Below, one piece after another: positions 8,839 to 18,010 of a stretch of DNA of 64,000 nucleotides. The translations under genes were made by a program, and so were the position numbers. Origin of the DNA: Haladaptatus caseinilyticus (lineage in GTDB: Archaea > Halobacteriota > Halobacteria > Halobacteriales > Haladaptataceae). The stretch covers positions 372,001 through 436,000 of the forward strand of contig NZ_CP111041.1 of assembly GCF_026248685.1 (NCBI RefSeq), read 5' to 3'. Position 1 is the stretch's first letter; every line of letters begins with the position of its first letter. The notes under the pieces were generated by a model. The model saw only the letters and a program-made list of their open reading frames with translations, ran no database searches and was not told the origin of the DNA.

Positions 8839-9132
8839 TCATGGGAGGCCGTCGATGACCTCCCTAAATTCTTCTTCAGGAAATGCTTTGAGAGTCTCTG
8901 TCGTTACATTTCCTAAGCTTCCGAGTCGAAGAATCACTCGTGCCGCTGTTTGATCGTCGGGAAGCTCAAGGACAGCCACTAAGTCGTGTCGTCCCATCGT
9001 GAGGTAAAATCCCTTCAGTTCACCACCCTCTTCGTCGACGACCTCTTTGAACGAGTCGAGTCGCGCTGGACTCTGTTCGATGTTCTGGATCCCTTGCTGT
9101 GTATAGTCGAATAAGCAAATGTATGTTGCCAT
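8839..9132 (-). CDS. GYD domain-containing protein
   Basis: 97-residue GYD-domain protein, a small ferredoxin-like fold common in bacteria and haloarchaea whose biochemical role is not established. Family features visible are the opening YICLFDYTQQGIQNI, the conserved YLTMGRHDLVAVLE in the middle and a C-terminal region ending FPEEEFREVI. It is a single gene. Upstream on its own strand the motif CTGAGGGG occurs twice, 15 bases apart (9141-9148 and 9156-9163), the nearer copy in ribosome-site position. Confidence 0.88.
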   Translation of the reverse strand: MATYICLFDYTQQGIQNIEQSPARLDSFKEVVDEEGGELKGFYLTMGRHDLVAVLELPDDQTAARVILRLGSLGNVTTETLKAFPEEEFREVIDGLP

Positions 9133-9374
9133 CGTTCCACCCCCTCAGGTTCTATCCCCTCAGTTGACTGGGGCACGCTAGGTACGATCGGCAGAAGGTT
9201 AATGATTGCTTTGAGGGTACCGACAGTTCCCCTCGTTTACTATTATGCCGTGGATTTTCGCTCAAACACACAACCAAGGCAGACGGAGTGACTTGGCTAC
9301 CTTTATGTCTCAATTGACCTCGATTCGACTGCCGGTGAGCGAACCCTTTTAGCGCCTTCTATGGATGGTAACAT

Positions 9375-10802
9375 ATGGCAGAACAAGAATCCGAGTCCGT
9401 GAAACGGACACTGTTCGATACCATCGAGGCCGAACGTGATCGACTGAAGATGATCGCGCGGGAGATCTGGGAGAACCCCGAGGTGGCCCTACAAGAGTCC
9501 GAATCAAGCGAACGGCTCCAGTCTGTCCTACACGAGGAAGGATTCGAAATAACGACTGGTGTTGGCGGCATTGAAACCGCCTTTGTTGCCCGATACGGAG
9601 ACGAAAATCCCATCGTCGGCACCATGGGCGAATTCGATGCTTTGCCAGGGATGAGCCAGCAAGCGAAAGCTGAACGTGAACCAGTGGAGGTTGGTGCGCC
9701 TGGCCATGGATGTGGACACAACCTCTTCGGCGTAGGCAGCCTCGCTGCAGCCATCGCCATCAAGCGTTCGATAGAACACAATGATCTGTCTGGGTCGGTT
9801 GTCTTCTTCGGCACGCCAGCTGAGGAAGCTGGTGGTGGGAAAGTGTATATGGTTCGTGACGGCGCCTTCGACGATGTAGACGCGATCATTTCATGGCATC
9901 CAGGTTGGTACAACGCACCCGGAAAGGGGTCGTGTCTTGCTGTCGATGCGTTCGATTTCACTTTTCGAGGAGAGACCTCTCACGCCGCAGCCTCACCAGA
10001 CTCCGGACGATCTGCGCTTGATGCGGTACAGCTTCTGAACATGGGCGTCGAATTCATGCGCGAACACATACCAGATGCCGCCCGCATCCACTACGTTATC
10101 CAAAACGGCGGCTCCGCAGCTAACGTTGTCCCAGGCGAAGCAAGTGTAGAGTACCTCGTGCGCGCGCCCGAGCGTGTGGAGGTCGAGCGCATCTCCGAAT
10201 GGGTTTGTGACATCGCTTCGGCAGCTGCTCAGATGAGTCGAACTGACCTTGCTACGACGAAAACCTCCGGAATGTATGGTGTCTTACCGAACCATACTCT
10301 CGCCGACGCAATCCGTAGAAACATGGATCATGCCGATTTTCCCCTCGATGACGAGCAGGCGAAATTCGCTGCAGAGCTTCGTGATACCCTTGGTGACGTA
10401 GAGGATTCGCTTCAGTATATTCCTGCGTCTGAGCGCGAAGCCGCTCGTGATGTGGCAATGTTCTCCCGACCCATCAACGCGCCTGATGAGGGGCAAACTG
10501 GCTCATATTCGACGGACTCAGGTGATGTCTCGTGGAATGTCCCGCTCGGGCGGTTCAGGGCTGCGACATGGCCTGTCGGGACGCCCGCTCACTCTTGGCA
10601 AGCCGTTGCGGCAGGAAAGGATTTGGGAACAGTCGGGATGGAGTTCGCTGCAAAAACAATCGCGGCGACACTCGCAGATCTGCTCGAAGATCCCCAACTC
10701 CGCCAGCAGGCACGCGCGGAGTTCGAAGAACGATCAGCCACTCATGAATACGAGAGCCCGCTTCCCGAAGGAGCAGATCCATACAAACTCGTGAACCGCT
10801 AA
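9375..10802 (+). CDS. M20 family amidohydrolase (AbgB-like)
   Basis: 475-residue metallo-aminoacylase/carboxypeptidase of the M20 family, cleaving an amide such as an N-acyl or p-aminobenzoyl amino acid. Seen in order: GEFDALPGMSQ (about 93-103), GAPGHGCGHNLFG with a metal-binding histidine, PAEEAGGGK with the catalytic glutamate, SWHPGWYN, the dimerisation-domain entry GETSHAAASPDSG, and a late HSW histidine. The GHGCGHN variant and overall length fit the AbgB branch rather than the 390-residue hippurate hydrolases. No signal peptide, so cytoplasmic. It stands alone; substrate cannot be read from context. Confidence 0.88.
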   Translation: MAEQESESVKRTLFDTIEAERDRLKMIAREIWENPEVALQESESSERLQSVLHEEGFEITTGVGGIETAFVARYGDENPIVGTMGEFDALPGMSQQAKAEREPVEVGAPGHGCGHNLFGVGSLAAAIAIKRSIEHNDLSGSVVFFGTPAEEAGGGKVYMVRDGAFDDVDAIISWHPGWYNAPGKGSCLAVDAFDFTFRGETSHAAASPDSGRSALDAVQLLNMGVEFMREHIPDAARIHYVIQNGGSAANVVPGEASVEYLVRAPERVEVERISEWVCDIASAAAQMSRTDLATTKTSGMYGVLPNHTLADAIRRNMDHADFPLDDEQAKFAAELRDTLGDVEDSLQYIPASEREAARDVAMFSRPINAPDEGQTGSYSTDSGDVSWNVPLGRFRAATWPVGTPAHSWQAVAAGKDLGTVGMEFAAKTIAATLADLLEDPQLRQQARAEFEERSATHEYESPLPEGADPYKLVNR

Positions 10803-10875
10803 CTTGGAGGTCTTAGGCTTCTTTGTGACAAACAGGATCGCAATTGCTGTTCGGATTCAAATATAAGTCATTGAC

Positions 10876-11013
10876 GAGAGCTACGAGAACCGTGCAGAAA
10901 ACCAATACGTGGTCTCCATCGATAATGTGACTGAGAGGGTACGTGTCCCCCACTACGCCCACCGCAACGCTAACCGCAAATCTGCATTGTTGATCTCATC
11001 AGACGAGGGAGTA
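10876..11013 (+). pseudogene. Fragment of a SWIM zinc-finger protein
   Basis: About 46 codons read ENQYVVSIDNVTERVRVPHY then AHRNANRKSALL, matching the finger region of the SWIM family but with every metal-binding cysteine and the final histidine replaced. No start or downstream domain remains. It is a decayed copy related to 8437-8694. Confidence 0.5.
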
Positions 11014-11075
11014 TGCTTTGTCATGGTAGGTTGCGAGAAGTGCTAACTATAGAAAGCACCCCACATACGGCATGT

Positions 11076-11094
11076 GAAACAGTCAGACTGTTTC
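11076..11094. repeat. 19-bp perfect palindrome (9-1-9)
   Basis: GAAACAGTC, a single A, then GACTGTTTC. It lies in a 427-base gap that otherwise holds only the SWIM fragment, 136 bases beyond the end of the convergent HalOD1 gene. Candidates are a terminator hairpin, a protein-binding site or the footprint of a lost element. Confidence 0.5.
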
Positions 11095-11229
11095 TGAAAA
11101 GTTCGTTTCCAGACCGTGGAACCGGATACACAGGGTGCTCTTGCTTCTCAGTCAAAGATTACCACACAACACGTACATTAAGGTCTGGCAGGGAATCGAA
11201 CACGACTGCTGTGGATAGAACGAATACCG

Positions 11230-11613
11230 TCACTCCGGGTCCGGAAGGTCTTCATACTCAGCAGGCTCGGACACCGTAATCCATCCATCACTGCCAACCT
11301 CGACGTGATACTGATTATACCGGAATGTAACACTTCCCTCACTATCGCGGGTCTTTCCGGCGACCTTCGGACCGAAGAAGCCGTCTTCGATCGCAGCAAT
11401 ATCCACAGCCTCGTATAACGGGGGATCCTTGATATCTACGGGAGCGACGTCTGCGGCGTCCGCGATTGCAAAGATTATTTCGGTAGTGAGATCGCGGTGG
11501 CTCTCTCGTTCGTAGTGAGCCTGCGCCACAAACGTCATATCGGTATCGTCGGGTTCGGTTCCGTCCTGTGCAAGTTTGGTGCCATCATCGGTGTGGTCAT
11601 TACTTGAGGTCAT
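11230..11613 (-). CDS. HalOD1 output-domain protein
   Basis: 127-residue protein with the halobacterial output domain 1, found at the end of haloarchaeal response regulators and as stand-alone small proteins; its mechanism is unknown. The domain spans about 38-115, with TTEIIFAIADAADVAPVDI, the PPLYEAVDIAAIEDGF turn and a C-terminal VTFRYNQYHVEV strand. A disordered acidic N-terminus precedes it. It is 76 bases from the DUF7344 regulator end on the same strand and may be co-transcribed with it. Confidence 0.85.
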   Translation of the reverse strand: MTSSNDHTDDGTKLAQDGTEPDDTDMTFVAQAHYERESHRDLTTEIIFAIADAADVAPVDIKDPPLYEAVDIAAIEDGFFGPKVAGKTRDSEGSVTFRYNQYHVEVGSDGWITVSEPAEYEDLPDPE

Positions 11614-11689
11614 CTGTCGTCCTCCGTGTGAAAGTGTTCTACTGTTAGATCATTGCCGAGGCAGTGATCCCTCTTTGCCGAGCCATAGA

Positions 11690-12166
11690 TTACCGCGTAT
11701 CCTCCCGGTCGAACTCGCTGCGAGCATGCTCTTCTTGCCGATTGTCGAGACTGCCACCTGCGCCCTCCAACGCGGTCAACACCTGTATCGCATGCGGACC
11801 AGGGGTGATAGTCTCGGTAGTAGCGTCGAACTCGATCACGTCCAAGTCAACGAGTTTTGGTACGTGGGAGTGATAGAGCGACGTATACATCTCTTCGCGC
11901 GTAAGCGTCGCGATGTTCTCCTCTTCAGTATCGGTCTCCCAAGCAGCGAGTTTGGTCGCGAGGTCCTCTAACGACCATTTGGTCTCTTCGGCGAGGGTGT
12001 AGACGAGGTAGCGTCGTCGTGGATGCGCAATCGCCTCGAAGACGGGTTGTAATTCGAGGATGGATTTCGAAACATCGACGTCGAGATCGCGCTCGGCGGC
12101 GCTCTCCTCGGTGGTTCGACCGGGGTGTGTCTCCCACTCGTCAGGAGGTTGATTCTCACCCGCCAT
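11690..12166 (-). CDS. DUF7344 winged-helix regulator
   Basis: 158-residue haloarchaeal putative transcription regulator. The winged helix covers about residues 35-115: FEAIAHPRRRYLVYTLAEE starts it, followed by a recognition segment containing YTSLYHSHVPKLVDLDVIEF, typical of this ArsR-like family. Start 12166 was chosen over 12280 because the upstream extension is not acidic and a TTTTAATACC TATA-like element sits 24-33 bases above 12166. It probably controls itself or the HalOD1 gene downstream; targets are not evident. Confidence 0.82.
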   Translation of the reverse strand: MAGENQPPDEWETHPGRTTEESAAERDLDVDVSKSILELQPVFEAIAHPRRRYLVYTLAEETKWSLEDLATKLAAWETDTEEENIATLTREEMYTSLYHSHVPKLVDLDVIEFDATTETITPGPHAIQVLTALEGAGGSLDNRQEEHARSEFDREDTR

Positions 12167-12355
12167 AGTCGATGGTCTGGCGTGGAAGGTATTAAAAGCA
12201 TGGTGAAAAGTGTGTACCTCGACTATATTGAGCAGATTCGAACCTCGTCGCCGTATTGCACTGCTCATGGATACTGGCATGTTTTCAGTGCGACTATTTG
12301 GAACGACTCGATACTGACCAGCAGTAGTGGTTAAAACCGCCGGTGTGTCCTATCT

Positions 12356-12398
12356 GTGGATAGTCGGCCGGAAAGAAACAGGCCCCCCGACTGTCCAC
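12356..12398. repeat. Hairpin with 12-bp stem
   Basis: GTGGATAGTCGG (12356-12367) pairs with CCGACTGTCCAC (12387-12398) with one G-T wobble; the 19-base loop contains a further CC/GG pair. It is too long to be chance in one kilobase of intergenic DNA and sits outside any gene. Confidence 0.55.
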
Positions 12399-12490
12399 TA
12401 CTACCACACTATAGATCCGGAGTAAATCGCCTATACACTATCGGGAAACGCTCTCTCCTTCCACAATTATCTTCGATCTCACGGACAGTC

Positions 12491-12530
12491 CTACTATCTT
12501 ACTCCCAATGATAGTCCCACGGGGGGTAAG
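12491..12530. repeat. Overlapping alternative hairpins
   Basis: ACTATC (12493-12498) pairs with GATAGT (12510-12515), while CTTACTCCC (12498-12506) pairs with GGGGGTAAG (12522-12530) with one wobble. The two stems share sequence and cannot form together, as in attenuators. Confidence 0.4.
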
Positions 12531-12967
12531 ACTACACCCTTCTGTTTTACAGGTTAGAGCCGAACAGTCCGGAATTCATCAATCTCACCCATCAGTACCT
12601 CGTCATCGCCGGTGGACGGTTCCGTAGTACTCTTCACTACCAGCTACTCTTACCTTCATTGAAACCTCGGTATTTCTTCTATTGGCACTCCCCTACTTTG
12701 GCAGACTCTGCGTCGTCCTCTCGCACGGCTGCACGTCTTGCTGTCGGTACTGTCGACCAGCTCGTTCCTCGTCGTATGGTTCATCTCTCGTTTTAAGGAC
12801 CTTATCGCTCCCGCTACACTTTCCGTGTCTGTCTCGCTCTCATTGAGTGGTGATAGATACATTCATCCGCATAAACGGAATATACGGACAAAACGAGCGC
12901 CAAAATAGTTAATTGGATAAGTTATACAGGGGCAAATACTATAGTGATAGACAACAAATAATTCATA

Positions 12968-13345
12968 ATGGTTAATAAATATGTTTATTACGGGGCGCTA
13001 CTCTCAGCAGTTGTCGGGGGCGTAATCGGCGTTGTGAGTGGTAGCAGTGCCCTTGCTCCGTGGGGTGTTCTCGGCGGGTTGGTCGCTGGATGGACAGCAA
13101 ACACAACGGCTGATGGACTCTATAATGGGGGGCTCGCTGGACTTCTTGGCGGTATCTTGACCCTTGCAGTTGTCGTAGGATTGGGAGCTCTCAATGTCGT
13201 TCTCTCGACCGGAGATGTAAACGCTGCAGGGGCAATCGGAGCCTACGTCTCGGTCGTCGTAGGATTGATGATTATCCCCTTATTTACTGTAGAGGGTCTC
13301 ATCGTCGGAGGGATCGCACCGTCTCTACGGGAATTGGTCCCCTGA
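12968..13345 (+). CDS. DUF5518-like membrane protein
   Basis: 125-residue integral membrane protein of four hydrophobic segments (about 5-27, 28-45, 56-80, 88-117), almost free of charged residues and very rich in Gly, Ala and Val. The glycine pattern GALLSAVVGGVIGVVSGSSA and a following GGLVAGW match the haloarchaeal DUF5518 family, whose role is unknown. A TATA-like box and leaderless arrangement are consistent with a single-gene transcript. Confidence 0.75.
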   Translation: MVNKYVYYGALLSAVVGGVIGVVSGSSALAPWGVLGGLVAGWTANTTADGLYNGGLAGLLGGILTLAVVVGLGALNVVLSTGDVNAAGAIGAYVSVVVGLMIIPLFTVEGLIVGGIAPSLRELVP

Positions 13346-13670
13346 AGAGAATATGGAAGTAGTACCAAACCATGATCGCAAACCGTTAGGTGTCTCAGTT
13401 CAAGGGAATCGCTATATTCGCTGTAACAGTCGTTCATAGGATTTGTGATGGTATGTGAATAAACCCACATGGAGGAGTCGCTTGGTTTGTAGTAAGTAAG
13501 CCAATAGGCAGTTGGTTAGATAACATCTAGTTGCCCCGATCAGGCTATGCACAGGGGGCAGATAGCGAGTTCAGAACGCTCGCTTTGAAACAATGCTCCT
13601 TGATAAAACGCGATACAGAGTCAGGTACCGTTCCGAAATCATTACCACGACAAAACATTGAGTACGTTTC
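13346..13670. other. Gene-free stretch
   Basis: Nothing recognisable; AT-rich in its first half. The promoter of the DUF1508 gene must lie at its end. Confidence 0.4.
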
Positions 13671-13865
13671 ATGCCTAGAAAACCGAGATTTGAGTTGTAC
13701 CAAGATACCGCTGATGAATGGCGTTGGCGACTAGTCGCTACGAATGGGAATATCATCGCGGATAGCGGCGAAGGATATACGTCAAAACAAGGCGCTAAGC
13801 GCGGAATTCAAAGTGTGAAAAAAAGCGCCTCGAACGCCCAAGTTATCGAGTCGGATCAATCGTAA
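13671..13865 (+). CDS. DUF1508 (YegP/HVO_2922-type) small protein
   Basis: 64-residue protein of the UPF0339/DUF1508 family. The family core is plain: RFELYQDTADEWRWRLVA, NGNIIADSGEGY and TSKQGAKRGIQSVKK (residues 5-50), giving a compact beta-beta-beta-alpha unit. Haloarchaeal members are single-unit; some bacterial ones carry two. It is small, soluble and of unknown function. Confidence 0.88.
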   Translation: MPRKPRFELYQDTADEWRWRLVATNGNIIADSGEGYTSKQGAKRGIQSVKKSASNAQVIESDQS

Positions 13866-14327
13866 ACCGATTGTTCGAGGTCCCACACTACATGTACATC
13901 TCCTAAGACGACGGACAGTGGGTCATCGGGCTCGCTAAACCTAAAAACGGCTGGAAACCGTCCGGCGAGGTCTAACAACGGCATATACGTGATTCACCGC
14001 TGAACCACTGATATTGCCTTCTCGTCCCGGTTTCTCCGTAGATATCGGCATCTAGCGCTCTATCTTGTGGTTTTTGATGTATCCGCTCGTGGGTACACTA
14101 CAGACCATGGAAAAACACAAAATTGGGATAGGGAAACGATTCACCAAGTACCGAACATCCCGATTCATAGTAGGGTGGCAGTCGGAATCGCGTCCTCGGT
14201 CCCCACCCTCGACACTTCACCTTCCTTCAGCCGTAAGTTTATCAACATACAATGATGAAGAATCAACGTCCTGCATAACGGATGGGACAACGAGCGAACA
14301 ATTTCCCGCTTCCTCCGTAATAGAACA
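13866..14327. other. Gene-free stretch
   Basis: No gene seen; two overlapping plus-strand frames at 14065-14331 show no family motif. Contains a short ACGG/CCGT hairpin near 13950 and the promoter of the antiporter gene that follows. Confidence 0.4.
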
Positions 14328-15686
14328 ATGAAAGGCCGCTTCCGTCATCCGCTTGTTGCCGTCGCGATAGCACTGCTGTTGACGCTTCCGTTTGTCCTGC
14401 TGTTCGTTACGCACGGTTATCACCTTGATCCGGCGTCGACGCCGGAGGATCCGGGTGCGAATATTGCACCTGGTATGGCGGTTCTCGTCGGGGGACTCGC
14501 TATTCTTGGGGCAGCGTTTTTACTCGCGTGGGGGGCAGAAACCGCCGAAAAGGACGTTCCAACCGCATTTGCGATCGCCGTCCTCGCGGTGCTTGCCGTC
14601 GCTCCTGAGTACGCTGTCGACGCGTTGTACGCCTGGAATGCCGGGGCGTTCGAAGGAACCCAGCAGGGGGCGGACGCAGCCAACCTCGCCATCGCAAATA
14701 TGACAGGAGCGAATCGAATCTTGATCGGGATTGGCTGGTCTGGGATTGCACTATTCACGATCTATCGAGCGAAGCGCTCCAACGACCCAGCGGTCACTAA
14801 ACGTGCAGGGTTTCTCACGGACGCTGTTACGATCGATCGAGATATCTCTCTCGAGATCGGGTTTTTGCTCGTTGCGACGGCGTACGCGTTTTTCGTTCCG
14901 TTTGGTGGTGGAATCGGTATTTTTGATACGATCATTCTGGTGGGTCTGTATGGTCTCTATATTGGGATCGTTATTCGGGGAGATGTCGAGGAAGGTGGAG
15001 CGCACGTCGGGGTTCCCGCATACTTCCAAGGGTATTCGAAGAGGCGACGCATCGCGGTCGTCCTCTTCTTGTTCATATATTCTGGTTTGATCATCTTCGA
15101 AGCAGTTCACCCATTCGCGTTGGGTCTCGAAGAGCTCGGAACCTCTCTTGGTGTCCCGCCGTTCTTCATGATTCAGTGGCTCGCGCCGCTTGCGAGTGAG
15201 AGTCCTGAACTCATCGTCGTCGCCTATCTCGTGAACAAGGCACGCTCAACCGCTGGCTTCAATGCTCTGATCTCCTCGAAACTCAACCAATGGACGCTCC
15301 TCATCGGCACGCTCGCCCTCGTGTATTCTATCGCCGCCGGTCATCTTGGCACACTCTCGTTCGATCAAAAACAAGCCGCTGAAATTTGGATCACCGCCGC
15401 TCAGAGCTTGTTCGCTCTTGCCATCCTCACGAACTTCGAAATCAGTATCCGCGAAGCAGTCGCGCTGCTCGTGTTATTCGTTTCACAGGTCATTGCGGAG
15501 TTCGTTATCATTCAGACGTATGCCGACCCGACTGCGGTGAAATTGAGTCTTAGTATCCTGTATGCCTACACTGCGGTCTATATCCTCCTCGGTGTCGGGC
15601 TGTTCATCAAGCGCCAGCGGAGTTTCCGCGAACTCATTAACCACACGACTTCAAGCGTCCAGAATGTGCTGTTTAGATCATATTAA
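14328..15686 (+). CDS. CaCA-type sodium/calcium (cation) antiporter
   Basis: 452-residue membrane protein with about 11-12 hydrophobic segments. It has the two inverted alpha-repeats of the CaCA superfamily: VAPEYAVDALYAW with NMTGANRILIG (about residues 87-143), and LASESPELIVVAYLVNKA with FNALISSKLNQWTLLIG (about 285-325), each bearing the acidic ion ligand. The second repeat is closer to the canonical form. It likely exchanges Na+ or H+ for Ca2+ or a similar cation. A soluble loop around residues 210-230 separates the halves. Confidence 0.85.
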   Translation: MKGRFRHPLVAVAIALLLTLPFVLLFVTHGYHLDPASTPEDPGANIAPGMAVLVGGLAILGAAFLLAWGAETAEKDVPTAFAIAVLAVLAVAPEYAVDALYAWNAGAFEGTQQGADAANLAIANMTGANRILIGIGWSGIALFTIYRAKRSNDPAVTKRAGFLTDAVTIDRDISLEIGFLLVATAYAFFVPFGGGIGIFDTIILVGLYGLYIGIVIRGDVEEGGAHVGVPAYFQGYSKRRRIAVVLFLFIYSGLIIFEAVHPFALGLEELGTSLGVPPFFMIQWLAPLASESPELIVVAYLVNKARSTAGFNALISSKLNQWTLLIGTLALVYSIAAGHLGTLSFDQKQAAEIWITAAQSLFALAILTNFEISIREAVALLVLFVSQVIAEFVIIQTYADPTAVKLSLSILYAYTAVYILLGVGLFIKRQRSFRELINHTTSSVQNVLFRSY

Positions 15687-16050
15687 TCCCAAGTTGATTC
15701 TCCCTCTTCCGATACCACAAGTGCGTCATCAGTGCACAGCGAGCCCAAACCAACCCCGACAGTTAGCGTCGAAGACTTCACGAAAACGCTGGGAAATGTC
15801 CATATTTCACAATATGAGGGAATAACAAGCGTACGGCGGATTTCGAATTGGCGTGTCGAGTAAAGCTGGTACCACTGAGAACGGAAAGACACGCGTATAT
15901 CGCGCGAATTCCGCAGCCTCGATTCACTACATGGTCTAAGCGTTGGTGGCACCACCCCTCACGAGTCATCCTGCGATTTTTCCGAAGACCACCAGAACAT
16001 GGAGCACTACTGTACCAGATAGAACGAGGTCAACTGCGACCGGCAGCGTT
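15687..16050. other. Gene-free stretch
   Basis: Several short overlapping open frames but none with recognisable motifs or halophilic composition; nothing assigned. Confidence 0.4.
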
Positions 16051-16308
16051 CTACGGATCCAAGTCGGAGACGGAAACCGTGCGATCAGAATGAATCGTAA
16101 CGCGGTAGCCGATATATTCAAAGTTCACTTTCGGTGAGCCATGCTCATAGAGTTCTTCGAGGGCATCAGGATTGATCGCCTCGTAGAGCGGTGTTGCAGG
16201 CTTCGTTCCATTCGCTTCAGTCACTGCAGTCACGATGGCGGTGGTGATCGACTCGGCGTCCGTAAGTTTCGTTCGTATCGTTGGCTGCAAAGACGACGCG
16301 TTTTCCAT
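16051..16308 (-). CDS. HalOD1 output-domain protein (short)
   Basis: 85-residue stand-alone HalOD1 domain. It follows the family order: SITTAIVTAVTEANGTKPAT, PLYEAINPDALEEL, then VNFEYIGYRVTIHSDRTV. Start 16308 gives the usual length; an in-frame start at 16443 would add an unlike, non-acidic leader. It is the second such protein in the window (the other at 11230-11613), sharing the PLYEA turn but little else. Confidence 0.8.
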   Translation of the reverse strand: MENASSLQPTIRTKLTDAESITTAIVTAVTEANGTKPATPLYEAINPDALEELYEHGSPKVNFEYIGYRVTIHSDRTVSVSDLDP

Positions 16309-16596
16309 ATGCTCTGACCATGGAAGGTGCGCTAATAGTTTTTGGGGGTCTATTGGTAACGTATCGCACGTGTTTCGATCGACCTCTGTGGGAAGACTTC
16401 CCTTCTTCTCGATAACTGTACTAATCCAACTCCCACCGACCATCGTCGGATCTGCTCTTGAGTAAGGTCCCAGTATCAGTGTCTTCCCTCGTCGACTACT
16501 ACGTAGTCATTTGTCCACATTTTCCGGTCGAAGTATTCGCAATTCGCTCATCGCGTGGAGTGAACGTGTGTCTCTTTCTTCCAACTCCTTCTACTG

Positions 16597-16625
16597 GTGT
16601 GAATCTCGCGTTTTCGAGTTCACAC
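16597..16625. repeat. Hairpin with 11-bp stem and one bulge
   Basis: GTGTGAA then CTCG pair with CGAG then TTCACAC around a six-base CGTTTT loop, with a single bulged T at 16604. It lies between the divergent HalOD1 gene and a small membrane protein gene, about 45 bases above the TATA box of the latter. Confidence 0.5.
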
Positions 16626-16670
16626 TAAATCCTACCAGTCAAATAATCATCTCGATATTGTCGAAAACAG

Positions 16671-16677
16671 TATAAAT
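16671..16677 (+). promoter_or_regulatory. TATA box
   Basis: TATAAAT, 21-27 bases before the ATG at 16698, within the palindromic stretch TATAAATTTTATA. Spacing fits a leaderless transcript of the small membrane protein. Confidence 0.5.
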
Positions 16678-16697
16678 TTTATAACATCAGCCACAAC

Positions 16698-16934
16698 ATG
16701 TCCGTGAAGACTCGAAGATCGACATACAAAATTGGCCTCACCGTTGTTGCGATAGTCACGTTCCTATACAGTGTTCTGATTGCAGGCTCGCCGTTGCTAT
16801 GGGTCGGGATGGCGTCTTCAGCGTTGACATTCTATCTAGTGTGGCGAGCAGTTCGTGCATTGGAGCGTATCGCATCGGCGGCGGAGCGACTTGATACACG
16901 GTTTGATGATACAGGCGAAGGGTGGAAGCAGTAG
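16698..16934 (+). CDS. Small two-helix membrane protein
   Basis: 78 residues with two hydrophobic segments (about 12-30 and 33-51) and a charged, helical C-terminal tail (VRALERIASAAERLDTRF), a layout common in small haloarchaeal membrane proteins of unknown role. Clear promoter and halophile-like tail support it being real. No family recognised. Confidence 0.6.
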   Translation: MSVKTRRSTYKIGLTVVAIVTFLYSVLIAGSPLLWVGMASSALTFYLVWRAVRALERIASAAERLDTRFDDTGEGWKQ

Positions 16935-17172
16935 TGCCGAAAAATGAGAAGTTGCTGGCGATGAGATAGTTGAAGCCAATATGCAGTGGAAGTCACTGAT
17001 GGCCCGCTCGAGTACATAGTATAGCAGCCTCCGTTTTTATTTATCAAATGAATTCTTAAAAAGACGGTCTCAGCTTTCGGCACAGATTTCGGCTCGAGTA
17101 GGTCCGTAAGTGGTTCATCGTCGATCTATCCGTCCATCTATAATTGCGACGACCGACGTACTGGTTGTTGAA

Positions 17173-17814
17173 TTAGACGAGTCTCATAAGGACCGTCGAC
17201 TCGATTTTCCGCAGATGCTCACCAACCGTCCCTGCAGAGATATCCACTTGCTCCGCAAGGTCACTCAGGGTCGCACGCCGCGGCAGGTCATAATAACCCT
17301 CTTCGACCGCCAGTTCCAACAGCTCTCGCTGGCGATCTGTCAGCAGCGACGCGAGTTGGCGCATATCCGGCCGATACTCGCCGGTCCCTTCGAGCGTAAT
17401 CCGAATCCCGTCGGGGATTTCAGCGATTGCCTCTCGAATCTTCTTATCCCCTCCAAGCATGGTTATTCGAAGTCCACCCTGATCGGTGTATTCCATCGGC
17501 CAATCGACGACGACCTCGTACCGTCGGAATATACTGAGAAGCTCGGTCATGAGGGTATCTGCTCGAAAATGGAGATAGACGAGCCCGTCCGATGCGACTG
17601 ACCGTTCGACAGATAGTACCGCTGGGTCCGCCTCCAGTGCTTTTTCGTTCCGGTCGAGGTCACCACGGAGTTGATACAGTGCCACGCCAGTTCCGTCATC
17701 CAGGAGGTTGATGTAATGAATCGCTTCCCCTTCCACCGCTGAATCGGTAGCGTACTCACCGGTAGAACAGCGTTCGTCAGCGATCTGAGCGATGACGATC
17801 GTAACATATCTCAT
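17173..17814 (-). CDS. HTH-10 (bacterio-opsin activator-like) regulator
   Basis: 213-residue haloarchaeal transcription regulator. An N-terminal sensor-like region of mixed alpha/beta (1-150) precedes the HTH-10 domain: LTDRQRELLELAVEEGYYDL (about 157-176), PRRATLSDLAEQVDISAGTVGEHLRKIE. The glycine-tyrosine-tyrosine turn is the family hallmark. Start 17814 is chosen because MRYVTIVIAQ matches usual family N-termini; starts at 17943 and 17955 exist. It is divergent from the methyltransferase and could regulate it. Confidence 0.88.
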   Translation of the reverse strand: MRYVTIVIAQIADERCSTGEYATDSAVEGEAIHYINLLDDGTGVALYQLRGDLDRNEKALEADPAVLSVERSVASDGLVYLHFRADTLMTELLSIFRRYEVVVDWPMEYTDQGGLRITMLGGDKKIREAIAEIPDGIRITLEGTGEYRPDMRQLASLLTDRQRELLELAVEEGYYDLPRRATLSDLAEQVDISAGTVGEHLRKIESTVLMRLV

Positions 17815-18010
17815 GCTATCTATCCGGCTTTTGTGTTCAGTATCCCCAGGACGACTGAACTCGATCACGCAATTATGTACCGAGCTTTGCGGGACACCTG
17901 TCTCGAGTGAACGCGCATCGGAGGGAGAGTATGCGGTATACATGTTTAAACCCACCTCAGATGTGCGGCGCTATTGGCATGCATCGCTGGATCGTCTATC
18001 TCACCGACGC

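Larger units (their letters stand above)
12167..12967. other. Gene-free stretch of 0.8 kb with several hairpins
   Basis: No credible protein gene; a 68-codon minus-strand frame (12656-12862) is Ser/Arg-rich without any motif. The stretch contains a 12-bp stem (12356-12398) and overlapping alternative stems at 12491-12530, listed separately, so a structured non-coding RNA is possible. A TATA-like ACTATAG at about 12938 belongs to the next gene. Confidence 0.45.

Noticed and set aside
12656-12862. 68-codon minus frame in a 0.8-kb gap
   Set aside because: No recognisable domain, composition not clearly halophilic; insufficient to call.
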